Shown in pieces: positions 26,015-33,942 of a stretch of 64,000 nucleotides of DNA. Numbering within the stretch: the stretch's first letter is position 1; each line of letters begins with the position of its first letter. The notes under the pieces were generated by a model. That model was not told the DNA's origin, made no database searches, and saw only the letters and a program-made list of their open reading frames with translations. Source of the stretch: CAYXDO01 sp964463485 (GTDB lineage: Bacteria > Myxococcota > Kuafuiibacteriia > Kuafuiibacteriales > Kuafuiibacteriaceae). The DNA lies in the NCBI GenBank assembly GCA_964463485.1, contig CAYXDO010000025.1, positions 26,179 to 90,178 of the forward strand. Reading direction: 5' to 3'. Made by a program: the position numbers and the translations under genes.

Positions 26015-26290
26015 TCAGCCGCCCGCGATCGCCGGAACGATGGAGACCTCGTCCCCGTCAGCGATCCGTGTACTCAGTCCCCCGGTGTGCCGGATGTCTT
26101 CGCTGCCGGAATAGACATTCACGAATCTCCGGAGGGCGCCGGACTCGTCGAACAACCGCGAACGAACGGCCGGGTGAGTTGCAACGAGGGCCCCGAGGGC
26201 GTCACCGACCGTCTGCCCATCGACGGAAACGACGTCGAGACCGTTCGTCATGGCACGAAGAGAGCCCGGGATTCGGATCCGAACGGACAT
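26015..26290 (-). CDS. ThiS/MoaD-like ubiquitin-fold sulfur carrier
   Basis: A 91-residue beta-grasp protein (MSVRIRIPGSLRAMTNG ... VGDALGALVATHPAVRSRLF ... FVNVYSGSEDIRHTGGLST ... GDEVSIVPAIAGG). It ends in Gly-Gly, the terminus that is adenylated and converted to a thiocarboxylate to donate sulfur. The start at 26290 begins at the fold; upstream in-frame codons to 26419 are not family-like. No E1-type adenylase (MoeB/ThiF) or sulfurtransferase is in the window, so activation would rely on an enzyme encoded elsewhere. Being first of the carrier-YcaO-TfuA set, it is the likely sulfur source for the YcaO/TfuA pair. Confidence 0.88.
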   Translation of the reverse strand: MSVRIRIPGSLRAMTNGLDVVSVDGQTVGDALGALVATHPAVRSRLFDESGALRRFVNVYSGSEDIRHTGGLSTRIADGDEVSIVPAIAGG

Positions 26291-26460
26291 CGTCGTGCTT
26301 TTCGGCGATCGCGAGAGGACGGTCAAGCAGCCGATCGCTTCATGCCGCGGCCGACTCGTCCTGAGCAAGACTCGCCGCGCTGCCGTACCGGAGTCTTGCC
26401 GTTCACCGGAGCCATCCAACGGGCCGCATCCAACCCCTGACCTCGCCTGCAGAGGGCCCG

Positions 26461-26484
26461 TTAGGGCCCGTTAACGGGCCCTAA
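26461..26484. promoter_or_regulatory. 24-bp perfect palindrome at right edge of RiPP locus
   Basis: The sequence starts ttagggcccgtt and is perfectly self-complementary over 24 bases (12-bp stem, no loop); part of the motif also precedes it at 26454. It lies 171 bases upstream of the sulfur-carrier start and 60 bases downstream of the PIN toxin stop. It may be an operator, a transcription terminator for the toxin gene, or a repeat-family member. The same TTAGGGCCCGT half occurs in both 73-bp repeats at the left edge of the locus. Confidence 0.55.
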
Positions 26485-26544
26485 GCGCCGCCTGCGCGGC
26501 CCTCGAGGCCGACCACAGCACACTGGAGCGCTGCGCGGGAGATT

Positions 26545-26922
26545 TCATACGATCGCACAAGCCACGTCGTAGCGCTGAACGACCTCGTCATGGGTGACGA
26601 GCGTCAGCGATTCGACACGAGCCTGCGCGATCAACATCCGATCAAAAGGGTCGCGATGATGCGCCGGAAGGCTGCGGACCGAGTTTGAGTGCGAGACCGT
26701 GATCGAAAGGTGCTCGAACGGTTGCTCGTCCAGTACGGCCCCGAACTTTCGGGGAAGCTCAATCTTGCCCAATGCCTCCTTGATTCGGAGCTCCCACACG
26801 CTGACCGCGCTGATGAAGACGAGGTTGTCGGTCGAGGCGATGAGCTTGCGCGCCTTGGGCGACAGGGCCTTGGCATCATCGAGCCACCAGAGGAGAAAGT
26901 GAGTGTCGAGCAAGAGATTCAC
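26545..26922 (-). CDS. PIN-domain toxin (VapC-like ribonuclease)
   Basis: A 125-residue PIN domain, the fold of type II toxins that cut RNA with a cluster of acidic residues binding Mg2+. Visible are MNLLLDTHFLLWWLDD (first Asp), ISAVSVWELRIKEALGKI (Glu), HHRDPFDRMLIAQA (Asp) and LVTHDEVVQRY (last Asp), with normal spacing and length. Its ATG overlaps the antitoxin stop by 4 bp (ATGA), the usual arrangement for coupled toxin-antitoxin pairs. All catalytic acids are present, so it looks functional. Confidence 0.92.
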   Translation of the reverse strand: MNLLLDTHFLLWWLDDAKALSPKARKLIASTDNLVFISAVSVWELRIKEALGKIELPRKFGAVLDEQPFEHLSITVSHSNSVRSLPAHHRDPFDRMLIAQARVESLTLVTHDEVVQRYDVACAIV

Positions 26923-27158
26923 GAGTTCGGGATTCCAAAAGCGGCGGCGATATCCTCCGGGAGATCGTCGAAACCAGGTTTGATCTTGATTTTTCCTCTC
27001 AGGGCCCCAGGGACCCGCGGCCTCGCCGCGCCCGTATACGGGACCAGCTTCGCAACCGGTCGGCCCGCCTTTCCGATGATCACCTCTTCGCCACGGCTCA
27101 CAGCCTCGATGAGCGCGGACAGCTCCGCCTTCGCCTCCGAGATGTTCTTTCGAATCAT
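26919..27158 (-). CDS. Phd/YefM-family antitoxin
   Basis: A 79-residue protein starting MIRKNISEAKAELSALIEAV, then SRGEEVIIGKAGRPVAKLVP, the DNA-binding N-terminal fold of Phd/YefM antitoxins. A Pro/Lys-rich C-terminal tail (IKIKPGFDDLPEDIAAAFGI) would wrap the toxin. It neutralises the overlapping PIN toxin and probably represses their shared promoter. The start at 27158 begins at the family N-terminus; upstream frame to 27281 is unrelated sequence. A palindrome lies 9 bases before the start codon. Confidence 0.92.
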   Translation of the reverse strand: MIRKNISEAKAELSALIEAVSRGEEVIIGKAGRPVAKLVPYTGAARPRVPGALRGKIKIKPGFDDLPEDIAAAFGIPNS

Positions 27159-27167
27159 TCGGGAAGT

Positions 27168-27183
27168 AGACCAGATCTGGTCT
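27168..27183. promoter_or_regulatory. 16-bp palindrome, likely toxin-antitoxin operator
   Basis: agaccagatctggtct is a perfect 16-base palindrome, 9 bases upstream of the antitoxin start; tctggtccgac continues a partial copy. The position fits autoregulation of a Phd/PIN operon by the antitoxin or the toxin-antitoxin complex. Binding is inferred. Confidence 0.6.
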
Positions 27184-27247
27184 GGTCCGACAAGCCCTCG
27201 GGTAACGTCAGGGCACGATCGAATGTGAGGAGAGCGGGTATGGTAGG

Positions 27248-28216
27248 ATGGCCCTTGTGTTCGAAGTTCAGAGTCTTCCACCCCGCCTGGCCGGGCCGCG
27301 CAACCTGGCCGCGCTTCACCGGGACGTGTGGAGGCTCATGCGTGTCCATCCTTGGCTCTTCGTTGGGTTCCCGGCCGTCGCTCACCTTCCATTTGACGTC
27401 CTCTCTGAGCTGCTCGCGAGCGAAGCCGGTGAAGACACCTTGCGAGCCGTGCAGATCGGGATGCGCTTTCAGGGGCTCGTCGACCTCGTTTGGGGCACCT
27501 TCGTAGTCGCCACCCTCCTACAAGGTCTGACGATTGTGGGCGAGGGCAGGACTCCGACCCTGTGGGAAGCCATGGGTCGCGCTCGCGAAACTTGGGGCCG
27601 CGTGGTCGTGACGACGTTCGTCGTTCGCACGCTCACCGTTCTCTCAGCCTTCATCTTCGTGGTTCCGGCCTTGTACCTCGCTTCACGCTGGATGCTCGCG
27701 ATTCCTGCGGCGGCGATCGATGGAATGACGAGCTCGGCCGCGCGGAAGAAGTCATGGGAGCTCGTTCGAAACCGCGGAGCCCTACGCGTACTCATCTACG
27801 GCGCCTCCATGCTGATAGCCTACAGTTCCTTCTGCCTGGCAGCCGCCGTTGTGCTCCCAAGCGTCGAAGGCTTCGCAGGGGTGCTGCTGGAGGCCCTCAA
27901 GCAAGCGCCGATCAACGTCACGCTCGCCGGCCTCACCTTGGGCACCGGAATTCTGTACCTCGAGCTTTTGGGTCGCGAGGTCCTCTACCCAGTCGGGCTC
28001 GCGCTGGAGAACGCAGAGGGACGCCGCGCGGACCCTCCCAACTCGACTGGAACCACGGGGCTCGTCGTCGTCGGAACAGTTGCAAGTCTTACGCTCGTAG
28101 TCGGAATTCCAGTGGCTGTGTTCGGAATATGGGTGCTCCTTGACGAAACCGCGGCGCTCGCGGCGCTCGAGCAGATCCCGTGGCTGCTCTCGGTCTTCGC
28201 CTGGCTCGGAAGCTAA
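27248..28216 (+). CDS. Polytopic membrane protein of unknown function
   Basis: A 322-residue protein with roughly six hydrophobic segments, including HPWLFVGFPAVAHLPFDVL, TLTVLSAFIFVVPALYLASR, VLIYGASMLIAYSSFCLAAA and GLVVVGTVASLTLVVGIPV. Between the second and third lies SRWMLAIPAAAIDGMTSSAA and a following KKSWELVRNRGALRVL. This pattern resembles glycerophosphoryl-diester phosphodiesterase membrane-domain and DUF975-like proteins, in which such a stretch follows a helix. The similarity is only by eye and no function is assigned. The start is ATG 27248 with TAGG immediately before it, which is close for a ribosome-binding site. It stands alone, divergent from the toxin-antitoxin operon. Confidence 0.7.
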   Translation: MALVFEVQSLPPRLAGPRNLAALHRDVWRLMRVHPWLFVGFPAVAHLPFDVLSELLASEAGEDTLRAVQIGMRFQGLVDLVWGTFVVATLLQGLTIVGEGRTPTLWEAMGRARETWGRVVVTTFVVRTLTVLSAFIFVVPALYLASRWMLAIPAAAIDGMTSSAARKKSWELVRNRGALRVLIYGASMLIAYSSFCLAAAVVLPSVEGFAGVLLEALKQAPINVTLAGLTLGTGILYLELLGREVLYPVGLALENAEGRRADPPNSTGTTGLVVVGTVASLTLVVGIPVAVFGIWVLLDETAALAALEQIPWLLSVFAWLGS

Positions 28217-28497
28217 CACTACGGTGTCACGACCGCCTGGAGTATCTTCAAATTCGTCCCCACTCGGACCTCACAGGGCCAAAGGTCCGTCACGAAGCTA
28301 GCCCTGGGTAGCCCTGGGTTGCGGGAGACGGCATCCATCGAGCCCCAAAAGGGGCGATCCAAATTCATGGTCCGATCAATCCCACGCGTATCTCGCATCG
28401 ATCTCGATTTCATCGTTTCGAGCGGTCGACCGCTCGCGATGCGTTCTCCACCAAACGTCGATCTCTCGTACTTGGACTTCGACTCCGGGCGAGACAA

Positions 28498-29709
28498 TCA
28501 CGGCGCGGCTCGTTGGAGTCGGCGGGCGAGGATCAGGAAGATCGGTACGGCGAGCAACTGCGTCGTCGACGAAAAAACCACCAAGCCCAGGACCGAGCGA
28601 TCGTAGAGCCAACCCATCAACGTGCTGCCAACCCACCACGCCAGCCCGAACAGCGCATAGAAGGACCCGTAGGCCCTCGCGCGCTGCGCCTTCGGAACCA
28701 GTGCCGCCAGAGCGGCCTTGAAGACGGAGTCCTGTGCTCCGAGTCCGACAGACCACACGACCGCTCCGAGGACGAGGCCGAAGCTGGTGGGGTGCAGGAA
28801 CACGAGCGGCGCAGCCAAGGCGGAGGCGAACACGCCGATCGCGAGGGCGACGAGGCCGACTCGGTCGAAGAGGTGTCCGAGCAGCAGCGCAGCGACTGCG
28901 TCTACCGCCATGGCGCCGGCGTAGAGGATCGGGAGCATACTCAGCTGAAAGAGACTCGTGCGGGCAGCGTGGTAGGCGAGCAGCGCCCAGTCCGCAAACC
29001 CAAGCCCGACGAGCATCGAGGCAACCACGTACCAGCCAAACAGACTCCCCAAGTGACTCGAGGGTCGCTCCTCCGCTTCGAAGGACTCGGGCGTGGGAAA
29101 GCGCCTGCGCGCGAGGAGCACGAGCCCGACATTCAGAAACACGGGCAGAAGCAACACCAGAAAAGCGGCCCGATACCGCTCCTCGATCGGCTCGGCGCGC
29201 AAGACCCAAATCACGAGCGCGGTGAGCAACGGCCCGCTGACGGCCCCGATTTGATCGAGCGCCTCCTCGAGACCGAAGCTCTTGCCCATCCCTGCTTGGG
29301 ACGCGGCAAAGCTCACGAGGGTGCTCCGTGAGGGGCTTCGCACGGCCTTTCCGATCCGCTCGAGCAGGATGAGAGCGATGGCGCCCTCCCAGCTCCCCAC
29401 CAACGCCAGGCCCGGGACGGCCAAGAAATTGATTGAGTATCCAAAGATCACCAACGGCCAGTACGCGCGGGTTCGGTCACCCAGCCACCCCGAGAACAAC
29501 CTCAACCCATAACCGAGGAACTCGCCGAACCCGACCGCAAACCCAACTGCGGTCGCGCTGGCGCCGAGGAGCGCGAGATACGGACCCACGAGCCCGCGCG
29601 CGCCTTCGTAAGTCATGTCGCCGAACATGGCGACCACACCCATCAAGACGATGAACGTTCGGGCCCTCGAGGTGTCCCCAGGAATCTCGCTTTTAGGCTG
29701 ACTGCTCAT
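28498..29709 (-). CDS. MFS transporter
   Basis: A 403-residue protein with about twelve hydrophobic helices. The first cytoplasmic loop carries an MFS-type motif (GLRLFSGWLGDRTRAYWPLV), and a second related one is LLLGHLFDRVGLVALAIGVF. RIGKAVRSPSRSTLVSFAAS matches the RGFGKAxRxPxRDALxA motif of a deltaproteobacterial MFS group. The start at 29709 (MSSQPKSEIPGDTSRARTF) begins just before helix 1 and overlaps the stop of the upstream lipoprotein gene by 4 bp (ATGA). The substrate is unknown. The 281 bp beyond its stop (28217-28497) show no convincing gene. Confidence 0.88.
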   Translation of the reverse strand: MSSQPKSEIPGDTSRARTFIVLMGVVAMFGDMTYEGARGLVGPYLALLGASATAVGFAVGFGEFLGYGLRLFSGWLGDRTRAYWPLVIFGYSINFLAVPGLALVGSWEGAIALILLERIGKAVRSPSRSTLVSFAASQAGMGKSFGLEEALDQIGAVSGPLLTALVIWVLRAEPIEERYRAAFLVLLLPVFLNVGLVLLARRRFPTPESFEAEERPSSHLGSLFGWYVVASMLVGLGFADWALLAYHAARTSLFQLSMLPILYAGAMAVDAVAALLLGHLFDRVGLVALAIGVFASALAAPLVFLHPTSFGLVLGAVVWSVGLGAQDSVFKAALAALVPKAQRARAYGSFYALFGLAWWVGSTLMGWLYDRSVLGLVVFSSTTQLLAVPIFLILARRLQRAAP

Positions 29710-31145
29710 CGAATGACATCCAGCCAGACCACCGCTGTCGGCACGCCCGTGCGAAGGTAGTTGACTCCGTCGACAACCGCAAACCCCTGCCGCGTTCTGA
29801 GCAGATGCCGCGGATTCCGGTTGCTTCCTCCGGGCGTGTACTGAACGACCGGGCACAGGCCGGCCGCGGAGCTCGCCTGAAAGATCGAGCCCCCACGATG
29901 GATCCCCACGACGCCGTCTCTGTGAGTTGCGATGGCGGCGACGGGAACTCTCGGACCGTCCCCGAAAAGTGGAGTCCAGCCATCGGCCCCGAACAGCTCC
30001 ACCCGGCCGTTCTTACGGCCGCGCACGACAGACCCAGCTCGATCGAGACCAAGAGCGGTGACCTCCGAATCGAGCTCCGGCTCGGTCCGATCCAGCCGGG
30101 ACTCACCACGCTCCCACCAAGCCAGCCACTCGGATCCGGCGGAAAAGAGCGCCCGCCCGGGGCCAAGCCGGACCACCTCCGGATGGATACCCAAGCCAAA
30201 TCCCTGCTCGACCGCCAGCGCGTCAGTCTCGGAGAGAGGCACGTTCAGGATGGGTTCGAACGTCCGATCTTCGGTTCGGTACGCTGCGCCGCTCGAAGTG
30301 ACCACGAAGAGCTCGAATGGCTCCCCTGGCGACGACACTGCGAGGGACGCCAACAAGGTCGATACAGACGAGGACACCGTGAGCGAATCTTCGACCTGGC
30401 ATCGGGCTGTACTCTCGTCGATCACGACTCGATCCAAGACAAGACTCTCGGCGACGAACCAAAATCGGTTCGAGCCGATCGGCACGGCGTCTCGATAAAC
30501 TCTCTCGCCGCAACCCTCGATGGGCTCGACCGCCGAACGAGTTACGCGCGACAGACCCGGAGCGCCTTCGCGGCCGATCACGATCGCCCCGGAGTCCAGG
30601 ACCGCGCCCATCGAGGCGTTCGTAGACGGCTCGTCCGACAGAGGACCCACGCTGGTTATTTCGAAGCTTCCGCACTCGATGCAGCGCTCGGCACGGTCCG
30701 GCACGAGGTGATCGAATGCGGGCGGTGATACCTCCTCGACGTCCATGGCGCTCCAGCCCGCTGAGTCGTCGCCGACACGTAGGGCGAGGGCCGCCAGTGG
30801 CCTGAGGAGCGAGCACGGACGCTCAGGCTCCGCCAACACCGGACCCTCGCTGAGCTCCAACGCTGCCAGGGGTTGCGTGTGGAGCAGCGCCACTACCGCC
30901 GAGGCCTCGGTGCGAAGCGTCCAGTCGCTCGTCAAATCTCGAGCCTCGAGACGGGGCTCTGGCGTCTCGTCGATCCACAGCACGACCGACTTCGCCCCCT
31001 CCGCGCTCGGAGCAGGAGCCCACACCGTGCCTGGCCCGCAGGCGACCATCGAGCAGACGAGCGCGTACGAGAACCGACGTCGACGAGCTGGTCGATCGCC
31101 GTTGCCACCGAACCCACGAGCAGAGCAGGTCCACGCGAACGTCAT
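29706..31145 (-). CDS. Lipoprotein of unknown function, possible beta-propeller
   Basis: About 479 residues. A basic start (RPARRRRF) leads into YALVCSMVACGPG, a lipobox with Cys for lipid attachment. The rest is beta-rich without recognised catalytic residues. Repeated short units of the kind SVVRGRKNGRVELFGADGW, DGVVGIHRGGSIFQASS and GFAVVDGVNYLRTG suggest a propeller-like fold of about 400 residues. The start is unclear: ATG 31145 has GAGGG about ten bases upstream and is preferred, while an ATG at 31193 would lengthen the pre-signal region. It is translationally coupled (ATGA) to the MFS gene that follows. Confidence 0.7.
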   Translation of the reverse strand: MTFAWTCSARGFGGNGDRPARRRRFSYALVCSMVACGPGTVWAPAPSAEGAKSVVLWIDETPEPRLEARDLTSDWTLRTEASAVVALLHTQPLAALELSEGPVLAEPERPCSLLRPLAALALRVGDDSAGWSAMDVEEVSPPAFDHLVPDRAERCIECGSFEITSVGPLSDEPSTNASMGAVLDSGAIVIGREGAPGLSRVTRSAVEPIEGCGERVYRDAVPIGSNRFWFVAESLVLDRVVIDESTARCQVEDSLTVSSSVSTLLASLAVSSPGEPFELFVVTSSGAAYRTEDRTFEPILNVPLSETDALAVEQGFGLGIHPEVVRLGPGRALFSAGSEWLAWWERGESRLDRTEPELDSEVTALGLDRAGSVVRGRKNGRVELFGADGWTPLFGDGPRVPVAAIATHRDGVVGIHRGGSIFQASSAAGLCPVVQYTPGGSNRNPRHLLRTRQGFAVVDGVNYLRTGVPTAVVWLDVIR

Positions 31146-31208
31146 CGCGGTCGAGCCCTCGTCCGGCTCCACGAACGACTCTCCGCTACGCATGAATCTC
31201 GATCGCCC

Positions 31209-31907
31209 CTACTTCGCGACGTTTGGAGAGTGATTCCTCGCCACCACGAGCATCTGGGCGGCCAAGGGTCTGATCGGAGACCGGAGGTACATCGCCACCA
31301 GCGTGTGAAGCGCCGGCAGGCGGAGCTTCAGGGTCGTCTTCATGTTCACGGGTAGGAATCGAGGATCGATCGACTCGATCTGCAGGCCAGCCATCTCCAG
31401 CAAGTCGTACATCCCTTCGTGTGTGAACACCTGAAGATGGGTATAGTCATCGAAGTACGTGCGGTAGCAATACTTGAAGTTCGGTTGCATGAGAATCAGG
31501 CGCCCGTCGAGTCGAAGCACGCGTCGAGCCTCGTCGAGCGTGGTGAGCATCTGGTCATGCGTGAGGTGCTCGAAGAGATTGCTCGCGAAGATGACGTCGA
31601 AGCTGGCGTCGCCGAACCTGGACATGTCGACGCACGAGCCGATGTGGGCCCGGACACCCGGCCCGGCAAACTCGGGGAGGCGCTGAAAGATGTCGAGCGC
31701 ATGACGCTCCTTGGCCTCGATGTGATTGATGAAGTCGCAGTATCCGGCGCCGAGGTCGAGCACACGCGCATCCTTGGCGATCCAGTGTTTCTGAATGAAC
31801 TCGGCCACCGCCCGCCAAACGGGCTCACGCCGCGGATCGAACACGAAGCGAGTCCGGAAATACTCCTGCTGAAACTGCTCGGTGATGTTTCTAGTCTTTC
31901 GTTCCAT
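31209..31907 (-). CDS. SAM-dependent class I methyltransferase
   Basis: A 232-residue Rossmann-fold methyltransferase. Motif I is RVLDLGAGYCDF (SAM-binding); FDVIFASNLFEHLTHDQML and EARRVLRLDGRLILMQPNFK follow the Methyltransf_11/23 pattern. The C-terminal part (YLRSPIRPLAAQMLVVARN) is family-like for glycan- or lipid-linked methyltransferases but the substrate is unknown. The start at 31907 has AAGAGGGGCG well placed upstream. It is the last gene of a three-gene operon and overlaps the preceding membrane-protein gene by 17 bp, so it may act on an envelope glycan or lipid with those partners. Confidence 0.88.
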   Translation of the reverse strand: MERKTRNITEQFQQEYFRTRFVFDPRREPVWRAVAEFIQKHWIAKDARVLDLGAGYCDFINHIEAKERHALDIFQRLPEFAGPGVRAHIGSCVDMSRFGDASFDVIFASNLFEHLTHDQMLTTLDEARRVLRLDGRLILMQPNFKYCYRTYFDDYTHLQVFTHEGMYDLLEMAGLQIESIDPRFLPVNMKTTLKLRLPALHTLVAMYLRSPIRPLAAQMLVVARNHSPNVAK

Positions 31908-33942
31908 GTTCGCCCCTCTTGCCACTGAATATCTTCTTGATCTCGAGAATGCGAAACTCGGCGCCGGCCTTTTGCTTTCGCCCGAAGAGGATGTGACGCG
32001 AGATCTCGAGCCGCCGGGATCCTCTCGAACCGGGCACATTTGCGTCCGCTCGCCAGCGTTCCCAGGCAACCCGATCACCTACCCATACTGCCGTCCCCTC
32101 GAGCTCTCCAACGCGATCGAGCGCGCGCGCGAACCCAGGCGTGCTCGTCCCGGCGGGTGCGAGCAGGAAGAGCTTCTCGCGCGCGCTCGTCGCCGAATAG
32201 TGAAGCAGCGCCAAGGGCGAGACGCCGTACGACTTGGCCGGGACCTGGTCGTTCGAGTCGTCGGCGAACAGAATGGAGAGCGCTTCGGCCGCGCGGTAGA
32301 GCGAGGGATCCATACGAGCGTAGGATCCGAGCTGACTGGTGTCGATCACCGACCCGACTTCCCGAGCCCTCGAGTAGACCCCGGACTCTCGGGGCCACGC
32401 CAACATCAAGCCGATGGCGGCCGCCGCGACACACACCCAACGCCCCGGGCCTCGCTCGAGAGAGTCCGAGTAGCTTCGGAAGAACGCGCCGATGGGGAGG
32501 AGCATGGCTGGGACGAAGTAGTGAAGGCTCCCGAAAGCTAGCGCGTAAAAGAAAGCAAAGGTGAAGGCCGCCGCGATCAACAGGGCTCGGCTGACCAAGT
32601 CGGCGCGGCGTATGCCCCAGAAGGCGGCGAGCGGAAAGAGTCCACAAGGGATGGCCACGTACCCGAACCGCCGGACGTCGGTGAGGATGAGAGTCGCGAG
32701 CTTCTTGGAGAGTCCCTCGGCCGAGTGCTCGCGGCCGGGTGAAGGAAGCCCGAGGGCGGCGAGCACGGACGGAAGCGCCGCAAGGACGAGAAGCCCAACG
32801 CCCGTCGCCAGACCCGCCCACGCGGTCGCCTCGAAGGCCGTCATCCAGTCCTTCGGGCGCTTTGGTAACTCCGCTCGCCTCGCCGCGAGTCTCTTGGCTT
32901 CTGAGAGGGCCAAGCCGACGAAGAGCGCACTCATGAGTAGCGCTCCGCCCGGAGAGGAAGACAGAGTAGCGAAGGTACCGAAGAAGAGGAGGGTTCGAGC
33001 GCGCTCGACGAGAGCTACCCCGACGCCGAAGAAGGCGGCCATGAACGCGGTGTCGGCGGCCGTCGGAAGACCTAGGTCCGCCGCATAGGGGTCGTAGGTC
33101 GCGCTGTAACCCATGGCCACGACGAAGACCGTCAGGGCCGCCCAAAGCAGTCCCCGCGCGAACGGCCGCGGTCTCCGCGGATTCGCAGCCAAGCCCACGA
33201 TCCCGACCTCGACGAGGACGAGAAAATAGAGGGTCGGCACCCGTACTCCAGCCTCGTTCTCGCCGAACAACCGCACGAAGAAGGACGTAGGCAGGATAGA
33301 GAAGAACGACGTGGTACCTGGATAGTCGGCGATCGGTCCGTACTCTCGGCCGAAGAAAGGCAGCGGCTGGATGAGCAGAAGCCTCGCGGCCTCGAGCTGG
33401 TGTGCGCCGTCTCCGGTCAGGCTCTCCCAGAAGAGCTTGGGCCCGAGCACCATACTCAGGGCGACGATCGGTATGAGCGCGATGGCCGTCTGAGTCCCTG
33501 AATCGGAGGGAACCTCGGTACTCCGTACCCAACACAAGGTCGTGAACACCGCGGTCATGCCCAACAGCGCGAGCACGAAGCTGGTGCCGGAAAGGGACAG
33601 ACCGAACGCGCCCGCGGCGGCGGTCATGACGGAGATCGTGACCACGCTGGCCAAGTATCCACTCATCACCCAACTCTCGAACGAGCCCGACCGATGGAAC
33701 GCCAAGACGAGCATCAGCCCTGGCGAAGTCACGAGCGCGATCGAACCGACTACGGCGAGCGGGGCGACGAGGTACGGATAGAGGAAGCTCGAGAAGTGAG
33801 GCGACCGCAGATCGACCTGGCCTGCGAGCGCACCCAGCTCGGTCCCCGCGATTGGGGCCAACAGCGCAAGGAGGGACAGAGCAAGCGCGGCCAAGCCGAC
33901 GCGAAGAACGCGGGCGCGCCGCGCTCGCGACTCCGCGATCAC
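31891..33942 (-). CDS. Large polytopic membrane protein, GT-C glycosyltransferase-like
   Basis: A 683-residue inner-membrane protein with a dozen or so hydrophobic segments and a soluble C-terminal domain of about 150 residues. The region KLFWESLTGDGAHQLEAARL followed by LLIQPLPFF and YPGTTSFFSILPTSFFVRLF has the look of a GT-C (PMT/ArnT-like) glycosyltransferase, with an acidic residue before a short helix in the first extracytoplasmic loop. This is a weak, by-eye similarity. Its ATG overlaps the sulfatase-like gene stop by 4 bp, and it overlaps the methyltransferase start by 17 bp. Co-expression suggests surface polysaccharide or lipid modification. Confidence 0.75.
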   Translation of the reverse strand: MIAESRARRARVLRVGLAALALSLLALLAPIAGTELGALAGQVDLRSPHFSSFLYPYLVAPLAVVGSIALVTSPGLMLVLAFHRSGSFESWVMSGYLASVVTISVMTAAAGAFGLSLSGTSFVLALLGMTAVFTTLCWVRSTEVPSDSGTQTAIALIPIVALSMVLGPKLFWESLTGDGAHQLEAARLLLIQPLPFFGREYGPIADYPGTTSFFSILPTSFFVRLFGENEAGVRVPTLYFLVLVEVGIVGLAANPRRPRPFARGLLWAALTVFVVAMGYSATYDPYAADLGLPTAADTAFMAAFFGVGVALVERARTLLFFGTFATLSSSPGGALLMSALFVGLALSEAKRLAARRAELPKRPKDWMTAFEATAWAGLATGVGLLVLAALPSVLAALGLPSPGREHSAEGLSKKLATLILTDVRRFGYVAIPCGLFPLAAFWGIRRADLVSRALLIAAAFTFAFFYALAFGSLHYFVPAMLLPIGAFFRSYSDSLERGPGRWVCVAAAAIGLMLAWPRESGVYSRAREVGSVIDTSQLGSYARMDPSLYRAAEALSILFADDSNDQVPAKSYGVSPLALLHYSATSAREKLFLLAPAGTSTPGFARALDRVGELEGTAVWVGDRVAWERWRADANVPGSRGSRRLEISRHILFGRKQKAGAEFRILEIKKIFSGKRGEHGTKD

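Noticed and set aside
28217..28497. Possible 92-codon minus-strand gene beyond the MFS stop, and a short alternative frame ending ARYAWD
   Set aside because: Neither has a ribosome-binding site or family-like sequence; a doubled tagccctggg near 28300 suggests non-coding DNA, though a gene fragment cannot be excluded.
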